In this document: positions 33,849 to 41,125 of the stretch, in pieces
Layout of the letters: each line of letters starts with the position of its first letter
Numbering within the stretch: the stretch's first letter is position 1
NCBI GenBank assembly: GCA_964384945.1
Contig: CAYLMK010000020.1
Span: 35,459-99,458, forward strand
Reading direction: 5' to 3'
Length of the DNA: 64,000 nucleotides
Source: S015-6 sp964384945
GTDB lineage: Bacteria; Desulfobacterota; DSWW01
Made by a program: the position numbers and the translations under genes
Notes under the pieces: model-generated
What the model was told of the DNA's origin: nothing
Seen by the model: only the letters and a program-made list of their open reading frames with translations
Database searches by the model: none

Positions 33849-34589
33849 ATGTCATCAAACGAACGCTTGTTCAGCAAAGAGAAACTCGAGGAGATGCAGA
33901 AACAGTTCCTGGATCTGGTCCTGGAGGCCCTGGAGAAAAACGACGTCGAAACAGCGAAGTACTGGGTCAAGCGGATGAGACCCCAGCAGCATTTGTATTA
34001 TGACAGCCTGCTGCACGGCTGCACCTCACTGGGGACATACATATACAAGCGCCTTGGAGAAGATGCCCTTCTGGAAGCGATGACAGGGGCCCTCAGATAC
34101 TTCACCGACCTTGCAGTTACCCTGAGGAAGACCGTTACCGACGCAGCAGGCGGAGGAGAGGAAGGTCTGAAAGCATACATCGAGCTCATGGCCGATCTGT
34201 GGCGGGGACACTTCGGCCGGTGGACGATCGAGGAGGACGACGAGAAGTTCACCTTCACGCATGACCCGTGCGGAAGCGGAGGGAGGCTCGTCGACATGGG
34301 AGCGTACGAGGGCCCGTACGCGTATGCGAAGATCAAGAACGCCTCCCCGATGACCTGGGGTGAAGCGGATGTGCCTCTCTATTGCCTCCACTGTGCGATC
34401 GCCAATGAAATTCTGCCGCTCACGGTTTCAGGGGAAGGTTCCCAGATCTGGGTTCACGACACGCCGTGCCCGAAGAAGCCCGGCGACAAGTGCGTTCATT
34501 TCATCTACAAGGATCCCAAAATGATCCCGGACAGATTCTACGAGAAGATCGGCGTGCCGAGAACGAAGCGACGTATGGAGGTCTTCTAG
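33849..34589 (+). CDS. Uncharacterised Cys-containing protein with V4R-like C-terminus
   Basis: A 246-residue protein of no firm family. It has a helical N-terminus (1-110, including TYIYKRLGEDALLEAM), a middle motif FTHDPCGSGGRL near 134, and a C-terminal YCLHCAIANEILPL ... HDTPCPKKPGDKCVHFIY pattern. The last part resembles the Cys-x-x-Gly-Asp-x-Cys end of V4R (4-vinyl-reductase-like) domains, which suggests metal or small-molecule binding. A broken paralogue lies at 38476-38770, so the family has been duplicated locally. It follows the dehydratase pair by 23 bp, pointing to an accessory role there. ATG 33849 was preferred over an upstream in-frame TTG. Confidence 0.55.
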   Translation: MSSNERLFSKEKLEEMQKQFLDLVLEALEKNDVETAKYWVKRMRPQQHLYYDSLLHGCTSLGTYIYKRLGEDALLEAMTGALRYFTDLAVTLRKTVTDAAGGGEEGLKAYIELMADLWRGHFGRWTIEEDDEKFTFTHDPCGSGGRLVDMGAYEGPYAYAKIKNASPMTWGEADVPLYCLHCAIANEILPLTVSGEGSQIWVHDTPCPKKPGDKCVHFIYKDPKMIPDRFYEKIGVPRTKRRMEVF

Positions 34590-34670
34590 AAGGCTGTCGA
34601 GGCTGTCCCCCCTTTGGGAATCGCAAACCCTGCGGCATCGAGGTTGCCCAAGACGGGTACAAGGAGAGCG

Positions 34671-35732
34671 ATGATGCAACGGTTTGAGGGCAGGCTGAGG
34701 GAGCTGTTCGTTCATTACGTGACGGAGGATTTGAAGCATTACGCCATTGCGGCCGACGAATCCGCGAGAAAGACCGAGCAATACGCCACCGCGCTGGCCC
34801 TGGAGGCGGAGGACCTGAATCGGAAGGCCGCTGGAGAGGAGATTTCCATCGCGGAAATGAACACACAGTACGAATCCCGGCAGGACGGCTCCGGAAACCG
34901 GCTTCTCATCCGCGTGGATCCCTGTGACCCGGGCGAGTACTACAGCATCGCCTGCGGGTGCCCGCGCGTGCCCCTCACGCCGGAGACGATGCGACAACTG
35001 AAGATCTACGAAGCCATGAAGCCGGGGATCCTGCGCATGTATACGGAAGTGGAGAACATCGACGGTGTGTTCCTCTTCGACACGGAATCGAACATCATGA
35101 CCTTCCGCACCGAATACACGTTCGGAGAGGATTTCTTTCAGCTGGCAGGCGTGGATATGACCGTCATTTATGATGCCGGCATCACCTTTTATGACTGGTT
35201 TAAGTTCGTCGACAAGGACAACAATCCCGCTCGAAAGGCCCGCTGGTCTTCCATGGCCTTCATCGCGGTCGAGCACGACTGGATCATGCACCTGAAGGCG
35301 CCCATCTACCGGAACCGCTACGGCGAGAACGAGAAGATGATCGGCGTCATGGGCATCCATTACAACCTGGATTGGCTCGTATCCAATACGGTTGAGAAGA
35401 GCGCGGTCAAGATGATGGTCGTCAAGGATGACTCCACGTTGATCGGCATGAACAGCGCTGCGAAAAGGGACATCCCGCTCGAAACGTTCGAGAAGAGGAA
35501 ATTCCTGCCGCTGAACGGCTTTGATCCGGCAACCACGGAAACGAAGAAGAAGTTCGTCTACGAAACCTTAAACCTCGATCACGACAAAAGCGAGGATGTG
35601 GCCTCGTTTTCATCCCGGCTGAAATCCGAGTTCCGGTTCCATCATGCCCTGTTCGGAAGGAACTACACCGTCTTGAGGGAAAGGGCGCCGGAGCTGGGGC
35701 TGAATTTCGTTGCTCTCCTTGAAGCGGCGTGA
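34671..35732 (+). CDS. Soluble Cache-like sensor-domain protein, paralogue 2
   Basis: A 353-residue protein with the same layout as the 18599 protein: helical start, first Cache-like lobe (YTEVENIDGVFLFDTESNIM near 123-142), WSSMAFIAVEHDWIMHLKAPIY near 204-225, GVMGIHYNLDWLV near 237 and MMVVKDDSTLIGMN near 258, then the shared tail YTVLRERAPELGLNFVALL. No transmembrane segment, HAMP, kinase, GGDEF or methyl-accepting part is present. The two tandem ATGs at 34671/34674 follow AAGGAG. It lies between the dehydratase-linked gene and the SnoaL-like gene. A cytoplasmic ligand-binding role is inferred only. Confidence 0.6.
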   Translation: MMQRFEGRLRELFVHYVTEDLKHYAIAADESARKTEQYATALALEAEDLNRKAAGEEISIAEMNTQYESRQDGSGNRLLIRVDPCDPGEYYSIACGCPRVPLTPETMRQLKIYEAMKPGILRMYTEVENIDGVFLFDTESNIMTFRTEYTFGEDFFQLAGVDMTVIYDAGITFYDWFKFVDKDNNPARKARWSSMAFIAVEHDWIMHLKAPIYRNRYGENEKMIGVMGIHYNLDWLVSNTVEKSAVKMMVVKDDSTLIGMNSAAKRDIPLETFEKRKFLPLNGFDPATTETKKKFVYETLNLDHDKSEDVASFSSRLKSEFRFHHALFGRNYTVLRERAPELGLNFVALLEAA

Positions 35733-35773
35733 AGGCGAACCCTTGCCCAACTCTCATGGAAAGGAGGAAGGTC

Positions 35774-36745
35774 ATGGATAAGGAATGGATTCGAAGCACG
35801 GTCGAGAGGCAGCTCAACGCGATCTACGGCCTGAAGAATCCCACTGTCGGGGAAGTGGAGAAGATGGTCGACATGCTGTTCGGCAGGAACCCGGTTCTTC
35901 AGTTCGCGGGGTACAGACAACTCAACCCGCTTTTTGGCTGCCATCAGGGAAGGGATCAACTGAAGCAACATTACACAAGGCTCTATGCCGAAGCGGAGAT
36001 TCCGGTCTTCAGGAAGCAGTTCATCATCGTGGACGGCTTCGGCGCCAGTGCGCACTACAAGGCCGAGTTCAAATTCAAGAAGTCGGGCTCCGTTTATGAT
36101 TTTGAGATCATCGCTCTTGTGGATCTGGATATGGAAGGACGTGTACGGGATCTCAAACTGCATTTCGATACATCGACGTTCCTGAAAGCGGCCAACACCC
36201 CGAACGCGACATGCAAGGATGTACAAGCGATCATGCCCCATCCGAAGTTCGACCCCAACTCCAGGATAGACGCCGGCGCGATTATGTCCAACCTCTACAA
36301 TTATTTCGCAAGGCTTTATGTGGGCGAGGAGACCTGGGAAGGCCTTTACGCGTTCTGGGCGGATGATGCCGAGATTTCATTCAAATCCAATGTGGATCTC
36401 ATACCCTATGCCGGCCGGTATCCCGGCATGGAAGGCGTCAAACAGTGGTTCAAGGATCTTACCTCGACATGGTCTCTCGCCACATTCAACTTTACCAAGA
36501 TTTATGCGGAAGGGAATGTGGCGGATTTCGCGATGGACGAACAGCATTACTACACCAATCCTGACGGTTCGAGAAGATACCTGAGCGTATATCTTGTCCA
36601 GAGCTGGACAGTCGATGACAACAAGAAGATTCATTTGTTTCAGAGCAATCACGATTCCGGATGGATGGATCACACGATGCTCGCCACCCAGCTCTATAAG
36701 GATTATTACGGATACCCGCAGGATTACCCGCCAAGGAAGAAATAG
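35774..36745 (+). CDS. Tandem SnoaL/NTF2-like protein
   Basis: A 323-residue protein made of two NTF2-like (SnoaL-type) halves: the first about residues 20-150 (GRDQLKQHYTRLY), the second about 170-310 (YAGRYPGMEGVKQWF). Both carry the helix-sheet pattern of the fold and the second has WTVDDNKKIHLFQSNHD near its end. NTF2-like domains serve as small-molecule isomerases, cyclases or hydratases, or as scaffolds; tandem duplication gives an internal pseudo-dimer. The ATG has AAGGAGG upstream. Located between the Cache-like gene and two SDR genes. The reaction cannot be assigned. Confidence 0.7.
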   Translation: MDKEWIRSTVERQLNAIYGLKNPTVGEVEKMVDMLFGRNPVLQFAGYRQLNPLFGCHQGRDQLKQHYTRLYAEAEIPVFRKQFIIVDGFGASAHYKAEFKFKKSGSVYDFEIIALVDLDMEGRVRDLKLHFDTSTFLKAANTPNATCKDVQAIMPHPKFDPNSRIDAGAIMSNLYNYFARLYVGEETWEGLYAFWADDAEISFKSNVDLIPYAGRYPGMEGVKQWFKDLTSTWSLATFNFTKIYAEGNVADFAMDEQHYYTNPDGSRRYLSVYLVQSWTVDDNKKIHLFQSNHDSGWMDHTMLATQLYKDYYGYPQDYPPRKK

Positions 36746-36748
36746 CCT

Positions 36749-36773
36749 GCCGCGGCACAGCCTCACCCGCGGC
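36749..36773 (+). terminator. Hairpin after the SnoaL-like gene
   Basis: GCCGCGG and CCGCGGC form a perfect 7-bp stem with an 11-nt loop just after the stop codon. There is no T-run, so termination is uncertain. Confidence 0.35.
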
Positions 36774-36793
36774 GGCACGAGAGGAGAAAGCAG

Positions 36794-37618
36794 ATGCAAG
36801 GGTTTTCGGGCAAGACCGCCATCGTGACGGGCGGCGGTTCCGGCATCGGTCGCGAGCTTTGTATCGAGCTGGCAAAGGCGGGCGCGAAGGTCTGCGTGGC
36901 CGGCCGCCGCTCGGAAAACACGGCGGAAACCGCTTCCATCATCGCCCGTGCCGGAGGAGTTGCCTCCTCGATGGTGGCGGATGTGAGGGATCCGGACGCC
37001 ATGAACAGGCTTGTCGCGTCGGTTGCGTCGGAAGGTCCCCTCGATTACATGTTCAACAACGCCGGCGTGATCATGTTCGGCGAGTTCCGAGACATGAGGT
37101 ATGAGGACTGGCGCCACTTCATCGAGAGCGATCTCATGAGCGTGGTATACGGGACCGACCTCGCTTACAAGGTCATGAGGAACCAGGGCCATGGGCACAT
37201 CGTGAACGTCTCCTCCGTCTTCGGTCTGTTTCCATTCGCTCTCGCTACGGGGTATGCCGCCGTGAAGCACGCCGTCGTCGGACTTTCCCTGTCCCTCAGG
37301 CCCGAAGCAGCCGGTCTGGGAGTGAAGATCAGCGTGGCCTGTCCCGGAACCATCAAGACCGGGGTCAGAGCCACCTACACAATCTTCCATGGGGATCGGG
37401 ATTCGTTCAATGCACTGATCTGGAAAGAGCTCGACGCGAACAAGGCCGCGCGGAAGATCCTGAAAGGCGTGAGGAAGAACAAGGGCGTCATTGCCTATCC
37501 GTTCTACGATCTGTTTCCCTGGTGGTTGTATCGCATGAATCCTGCCTTGAATTACGGGTGGCAGCGTAAACTGGTCGACGTGTTCAGGAGAAAGGTGAGG
37601 GGAAAGTCCGAATCCTGA
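36794..37618 (+). CDS. Short-chain dehydrogenase/reductase
   Basis: A 274-residue SDR: TGGGSGIGRE near residue 12-21, NNAGV near 86, VSSVFG with the catalytic Ser near 138, and YAAVKHAVVG (Tyr-x3-Lys) near 151. The C-terminal extension (after about 225) contains a hydrophobic Trp/Tyr-rich stretch (FPWWLYRMNPALNYGW) typical of lipid- or acyl-directed SDRs. It lies between the SnoaL-like gene and another SDR and probably belongs to the same catabolic unit. Confidence 0.85.
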   Translation: MQGFSGKTAIVTGGGSGIGRELCIELAKAGAKVCVAGRRSENTAETASIIARAGGVASSMVADVRDPDAMNRLVASVASEGPLDYMFNNAGVIMFGEFRDMRYEDWRHFIESDLMSVVYGTDLAYKVMRNQGHGHIVNVSSVFGLFPFALATGYAAVKHAVVGLSLSLRPEAAGLGVKISVACPGTIKTGVRATYTIFHGDRDSFNALIWKELDANKAARKILKGVRKNKGVIAYPFYDLFPWWLYRMNPALNYGWQRKLVDVFRRKVRGKSES

Positions 37619-37624
37619 CGGGTC

Positions 37625-37662
37625 CCGGGAGCCGGAGGGCGCGCAGGCCCCCCGGTTCCCGG
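37625..37662 (+). terminator. Strong hairpin between two SDR genes
   Basis: CCGGGAGCCGG (37625-37635) pairs with CCGGTTCCCGG (37652-37662), 11 bp including one G-U. No T-run follows. It may attenuate transcription into the next SDR gene. Confidence 0.4.
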
Positions 37663-37715
37663 CCGTGACAGGTTTCAGGGACAGGGCCGTTGGCAAGATG
37701 GAGAGGGGAAAGGCG

Positions 37716-38459
37716 ATGAAAGGCAAGGTCGTTATTGTCACCGGGGCGGGCAGCGGGATCGGGAGGGACGCTTCCCTCCTGTTTGCCGAGAAAGAGGCTC
37801 GTGTGGCAGCGGTAGACCTCGATCCCGCAGGGGCCGCCGAAACCGTCAAGCAGATCGAGGCCCGGAAGGGCGAGGCGATCCTCATCCAGGCGGACGTTTC
37901 AAAGACGGATCAGGTGCAGGCCATGGTGCGGCGGACTGTGGAGGCCTTTGGACGGCTGGACTGTGCGTTCAACAACGCCGGGGTCGAGGGAGGGCTGTTC
38001 CCCCTCGATCAATACAGAGAAGAAACCTGGGAGCGAACGATCGCGGTCAATCTTACCGGCGTCTGGCTGTGCATGAAATACGAGATCCCGGAGATGCTCA
38101 GGACGGGAGGGGGCGCCATCGTGAACGCCGCGTCCGCCGCCGGGATCATCGGCGTACCCAACCATTACGCTTACGTGGCGAGCAAGCACGGTGTCGTGGG
38201 GATTACGAAATCGGCCGCCCTCGAGTTCGGCGCTCAGGGAATCCGCGTGAACTGCGTGTGCCCGGGAATCATCGACACCCCCATGACGGAACGCTTCCTT
38301 CCGGAAGGGGCTCGTCCCCTGTTTGAGCAAGGGCATGCTCTGAAGAGGTTCGGCACGGCCCGGGAGGTCGCGGATTGTGTGCTATGGCTGTGCTCCGATG
38401 CAGCTTCTTTCGTCACCGGCCACGCGATGATCGTGGACGGCGGCATTACAGCGCAGTAG
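37716..38459 (+). CDS. Short-chain dehydrogenase/reductase (FabG/glucose-dehydrogenase-like)
   Basis: A 247-residue classical SDR: TGAGSGIG near 10-17, NNAGVEGG near 88, ASAAG with Ser near 141, YAYVASKHG (Tyr-x3-Lys) near 152 and the C-terminal FVTGHAMIVDGG. ATG 37716 is preferred because GGAGAGGGG lies just upstream; an ATG at 37698 is in frame. Likely a 3-hydroxyacyl or alcohol dehydrogenase of the local pathway; substrate unknown. Confidence 0.85.
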   Translation: MKGKVVIVTGAGSGIGRDASLLFAEKEARVAAVDLDPAGAAETVKQIEARKGEAILIQADVSKTDQVQAMVRRTVEAFGRLDCAFNNAGVEGGLFPLDQYREETWERTIAVNLTGVWLCMKYEIPEMLRTGGGAIVNAASAAGIIGVPNHYAYVASKHGVVGITKSAALEFGAQGIRVNCVCPGIIDTPMTERFLPEGARPLFEQGHALKRFGTAREVADCVLWLCSDAASFVTGHAMIVDGGITAQ

Positions 38460-38475
38460 CCGGAATGCAGGGATC

Positions 38476-38770
38476 ATGAGGAACCATGCCCTGACCATCG
38501 CCTTGAGCAATATTTACAAGCGGTATGGTGAGAATGAGGCGGTCCATGCCACCCAAGAAGCTCTTATGGGCTTTGTGCCCGAGTGGGCCGCCACGAAGAA
38601 GGCTCTTATCGAAGAAATGGGTCTGGAGGAAGGGAGACGACGAGAAGATCATATTCACTCATGACCCTTGTGGAAGCGGGGGCAGGCTGGTGATGAGCGA
38701 ACTCTATGACGGCCCCTTCGGGTATGCGAGAATCCGGGAGGCCGGGCCGGGGAACTGGGGCTCGGCTTGA
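38476..38770 (+). pseudogene. Broken paralogue of the 33849 gene
   Basis: The first frame from ATG 38476 encodes SNIYKRYGENEAVHAT, resembling TYIYKRLGEDALLEAM of the 33849 protein. Crossing into another frame near 38627, it continues DDEKIIFTHDPCGSGGRLV, nearly identical to DDEKFTFTHDPCGSGGRLV of that protein, then YDGPFGYARI and WGSA before a stop. The segment between the two matches is shorter than in the intact gene, and the Cys-rich C-terminal third is missing. This is a frameshifted, internally deleted and truncated duplicate. The following 38771-39077 (307 bp) shows no gene or clear signal. Confidence 0.75.
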
Positions 38771-39077
38771 AGAAGAACCCGCCCGAGAAGATGCCCAAGG
38801 TGTAAAGGCGTTTGTCCCCGGAGGCCTCCGCGGAGCCGACACTCCCCTGCTTTTTGATTTCCGGCCCAACGGCGCAGGGACCGAACCCGGTACCAGGTCG
38901 AACCTTGAACGAGGGACATCCCGGGGCGACGGTAGGGATGATCCGAGAGAGAGCCACGTTGACCAACCTTGCCTTGAGTTCCGGTGTGTATTGCGTTTAT
39001 CCTTGGACGCATAGCATCCAAGATACAGGAATGGAATTTCGGGCAAAACGAATCAAAACGAAGAAGGAGTGTTTGTC

Positions 39078-39761
39078 ATGGCGACCCGAATCGTGTCGAT
39101 GAACCTCGGCAATACGAACTGCTTCGTCCTTCAGGACAAGGGAACGATCCTCATTGACACCGGCGGGCCGAAGCAGGCCAAGAAGTTCAGGAAGGAGCTC
39201 GACAAGGCCTCGATCAAGCCGGAGGAGATCAAGCTCATCCTGATTACCCACGGCCACTTCGATCACATCGGTTCGGCCGACGAAATCAAGGCGATGACCG
39301 GGGCCAAGATCGCCATGCACAAGCGGGACAAGGAGAACCTGGAGAAGGGGCAGGTCCAGTTCCCGCCGGGCGTGACCGGCTGGGGGCGCTTCCTCATGGC
39401 CATCCTCGGGCGCCTGAAGCCGTTGATCCGCTTCCCGGCCTCCAGGGTGGACATCGTCCTGAAGGACGAGGAGATGTCGCTCGAGCCTTACGGCATCCCG
39501 GGCAGGGTGATCCCCACGCCCGGCCACTCCGCAGGCTCGGTCACCGTGCTGCTGGAGACGGGCGAGGCCTTTGTGGGCGATATGGCCATGAACGGGCTTC
39601 CGATGCGCCTCGGTCCCGGGTTGCCGATCTTTGCTGTGGACGTGGCCAGGCTCAAAAAAAGCTGGAAGTCCCTGCTGGACCGGGGCGCCAAGACGATCTA
39701 CCTCTCCCACGGAAAGCCGATCGCTGCGGATGTGATCCGGAAGGAAACCCAGTCGATCTGA
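39078..39761 (+). CDS. MBL-fold metallo-hydrolase (glyoxalase II-like)
   Basis: A 227-residue MBL protein with THGHFDHIGSA near residue 57, TPGHSAGS near 150, GDMAMNG near 169 and a final His in YLSHGKP near 212. This full set of metal ligands indicates an active di-metal hydrolase, probably of thioesters or lactones. AAGGAG lies 8 nt before the ATG at 39078. It sits between two relics (38476 and 39771), as a single intact gene in a decayed stretch. Confidence 0.8.
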   Translation: MATRIVSMNLGNTNCFVLQDKGTILIDTGGPKQAKKFRKELDKASIKPEEIKLILITHGHFDHIGSADEIKAMTGAKIAMHKRDKENLEKGQVQFPPGVTGWGRFLMAILGRLKPLIRFPASRVDIVLKDEEMSLEPYGIPGRVIPTPGHSAGSVTVLLETGEAFVGDMAMNGLPMRLGPGLPIFAVDVARLKKSWKSLLDRGAKTIYLSHGKPIAADVIRKETQSI

Positions 39762-39770
39762 TCCATGTCA

Positions 39771-40008
39771 GGGGGGATTTCGCCGGGTGGATGATGCGTT
39801 TCCGGAGGTTTGGCTGAAGCCCCTGAAGACGCCGGACGGCGTCCAGACCTTGACAGACTATTACGGAAAGCGTGTCATTACGTCAGAGGATCTCAAACGC
39901 CTGCTGGATGACTACTACGATGAGAGAGGATGGGATATCGAGACAGGAGTCCCTACAAAAGACAAGCTCGCGGCCCTGGGCCTCGAAGAAATGGCAATTG
40001 CCGGGTAA
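39771..40008 (+). pseudogene. C-terminal relic of an aldehyde:ferredoxin oxidoreductase
   Basis: The frame encodes GGFRRVDDAFPEVW, then TLTDYYGKRVITSEDLKRLL and DDYYDERGWDIETG, followed by KLAALGLEEM. This aligns to the last about 75 residues of the intact AOR at 19844 (GFGRAEDAAFPEVW, ALTDYYRIRELTREDVLRLL, DDYYDERGWDVSTG, KLAELGLEHL). The upstream about 570 codons, including the pterin and Fe-S sites, are absent. It is the 3' end of a lost second AOR gene. Confidence 0.85.
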
Positions 40009-40083
40009 AGGAACGGAAATCGGACAATCCGGCAACCCGGCGGGGCCGGCTCGGAACATAAGCTTATAACGGTAGCTTTGCAG

Positions 40084-41070
40084 ATGAAACGCTACGAGAC
40101 TCTGAAATCGATCCTCAAGGCGGGCTCCAAGGGACTGATCCTGATTCGCCCGGATCCCGACTCCCTGGCAAGCGCACTCGCGCTCCAGATGCTCTTCAAG
40201 AAGAACCGGGCCTCGGCGGATATCGGGCTTTACGAGCCGATCACGAGGATCGAGAACCGGAACATGGTGAAGCTTCTGCACATACCGGTTCTTCCCTTCA
40301 GGGCCGCGATCCTTGCCTCCTACGATCTTCTCTGCACCGTGGATGCTCAGCCGGACCAGTTTCCGGATCTGGAGGCCGAGCGGTGGGATATCGTCATCGA
40401 CCACCATCCTCCGGTTCCGGGTCGTTCGTACGGATTCTCCGATATTCGCTCCGATATGGGCGCCACCTCGAGCATCATGGTCGACTACCTGGACATGGCC
40501 GGGATACGGATTACCCAGCGGGTGGCGACCGCCCTGTGCTATGGGATTACCACGGACACGGACAACTTCCAGCGCAGCGGGAGCCGGAAAGACGCCCTGG
40601 CATTCAGCCGTCTCTTTCCGAACACCGACCACCAGCTTCTCCGGCTCATCGAGGCGGTCGAAATACAACGGCGCCACCTGTTCTATTTCAACCTGGCCTA
40701 TCAGCGTCTCGAGGTGAACAAGAACCGTGCGATCGTGCACATCGGGGCGGCCGAGTCGGCCGACATTGCCGTGAACGTCGCGGACTTTTTCGCCCACGTC
40801 TCGGGCATCAACTTCGTCGCCATCTCCTGTTTTGCCAACGAGAAGCTGGTCATCATCTTCCGGTCCAGAAGCAAGCGGCGCGATGCGGGCAAGATCGCCA
40901 ACATCCATTTCTCCGAGTTCGGCATGGGCGGAGGCCACCGGACCGCGGGCCGGGCGGAGATTCCGATCGAGAGGCTTCCTCCGGAGGCCAAGGCGTACAG
41001 CTTCGACTCGATCGAGAAGTTCATCGAAAAGAGGATGACGCGGCAGGGCAACCCCGGAGGCGGCGCCTAG
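40084..41070 (+). CDS. DHH-family phosphoesterase (NrnA-like)
   Basis: A 328-residue DHH/DHHA1 protein. The N-terminal domain has RPDPDSLASALAL near residue 22 (metal-binding Asp pair), TVDAQPD near 82 and the DHHPP motif near 105; the second half has GGGHRTAGRAE near 283, the DHHA1 GGGH signature. Such proteins degrade nano-RNA, pAp or cyclic dinucleotide products in the cytoplasm. The first HD pair is altered (DPDS in place of DHDA-type), so exact activity is uncertain. ATG 40084 was chosen over the in-frame TTG at 40078. Confidence 0.82.
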   Translation: MKRYETLKSILKAGSKGLILIRPDPDSLASALALQMLFKKNRASADIGLYEPITRIENRNMVKLLHIPVLPFRAAILASYDLLCTVDAQPDQFPDLEAERWDIVIDHHPPVPGRSYGFSDIRSDMGATSSIMVDYLDMAGIRITQRVATALCYGITTDTDNFQRSGSRKDALAFSRLFPNTDHQLLRLIEAVEIQRRHLFYFNLAYQRLEVNKNRAIVHIGAAESADIAVNVADFFAHVSGINFVAISCFANEKLVIIFRSRSKRRDAGKIANIHFSEFGMGGGHRTAGRAEIPIERLPPEAKAYSFDSIEKFIEKRMTRQGNPGGGA

Positions 41071-41125
41071 CCGGGCCCGGCCTGCCGGAGGCCTCGAAGC
41101 AGGCAAACGCCCGTTTCGAGGCCCT

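Noticed and set aside
38771..39077. Short open frames in the gap before the MBL gene
   Set aside because: No ribosome sites, domains or similarity to neighbours; likely leftover of the decayed gene upstream.
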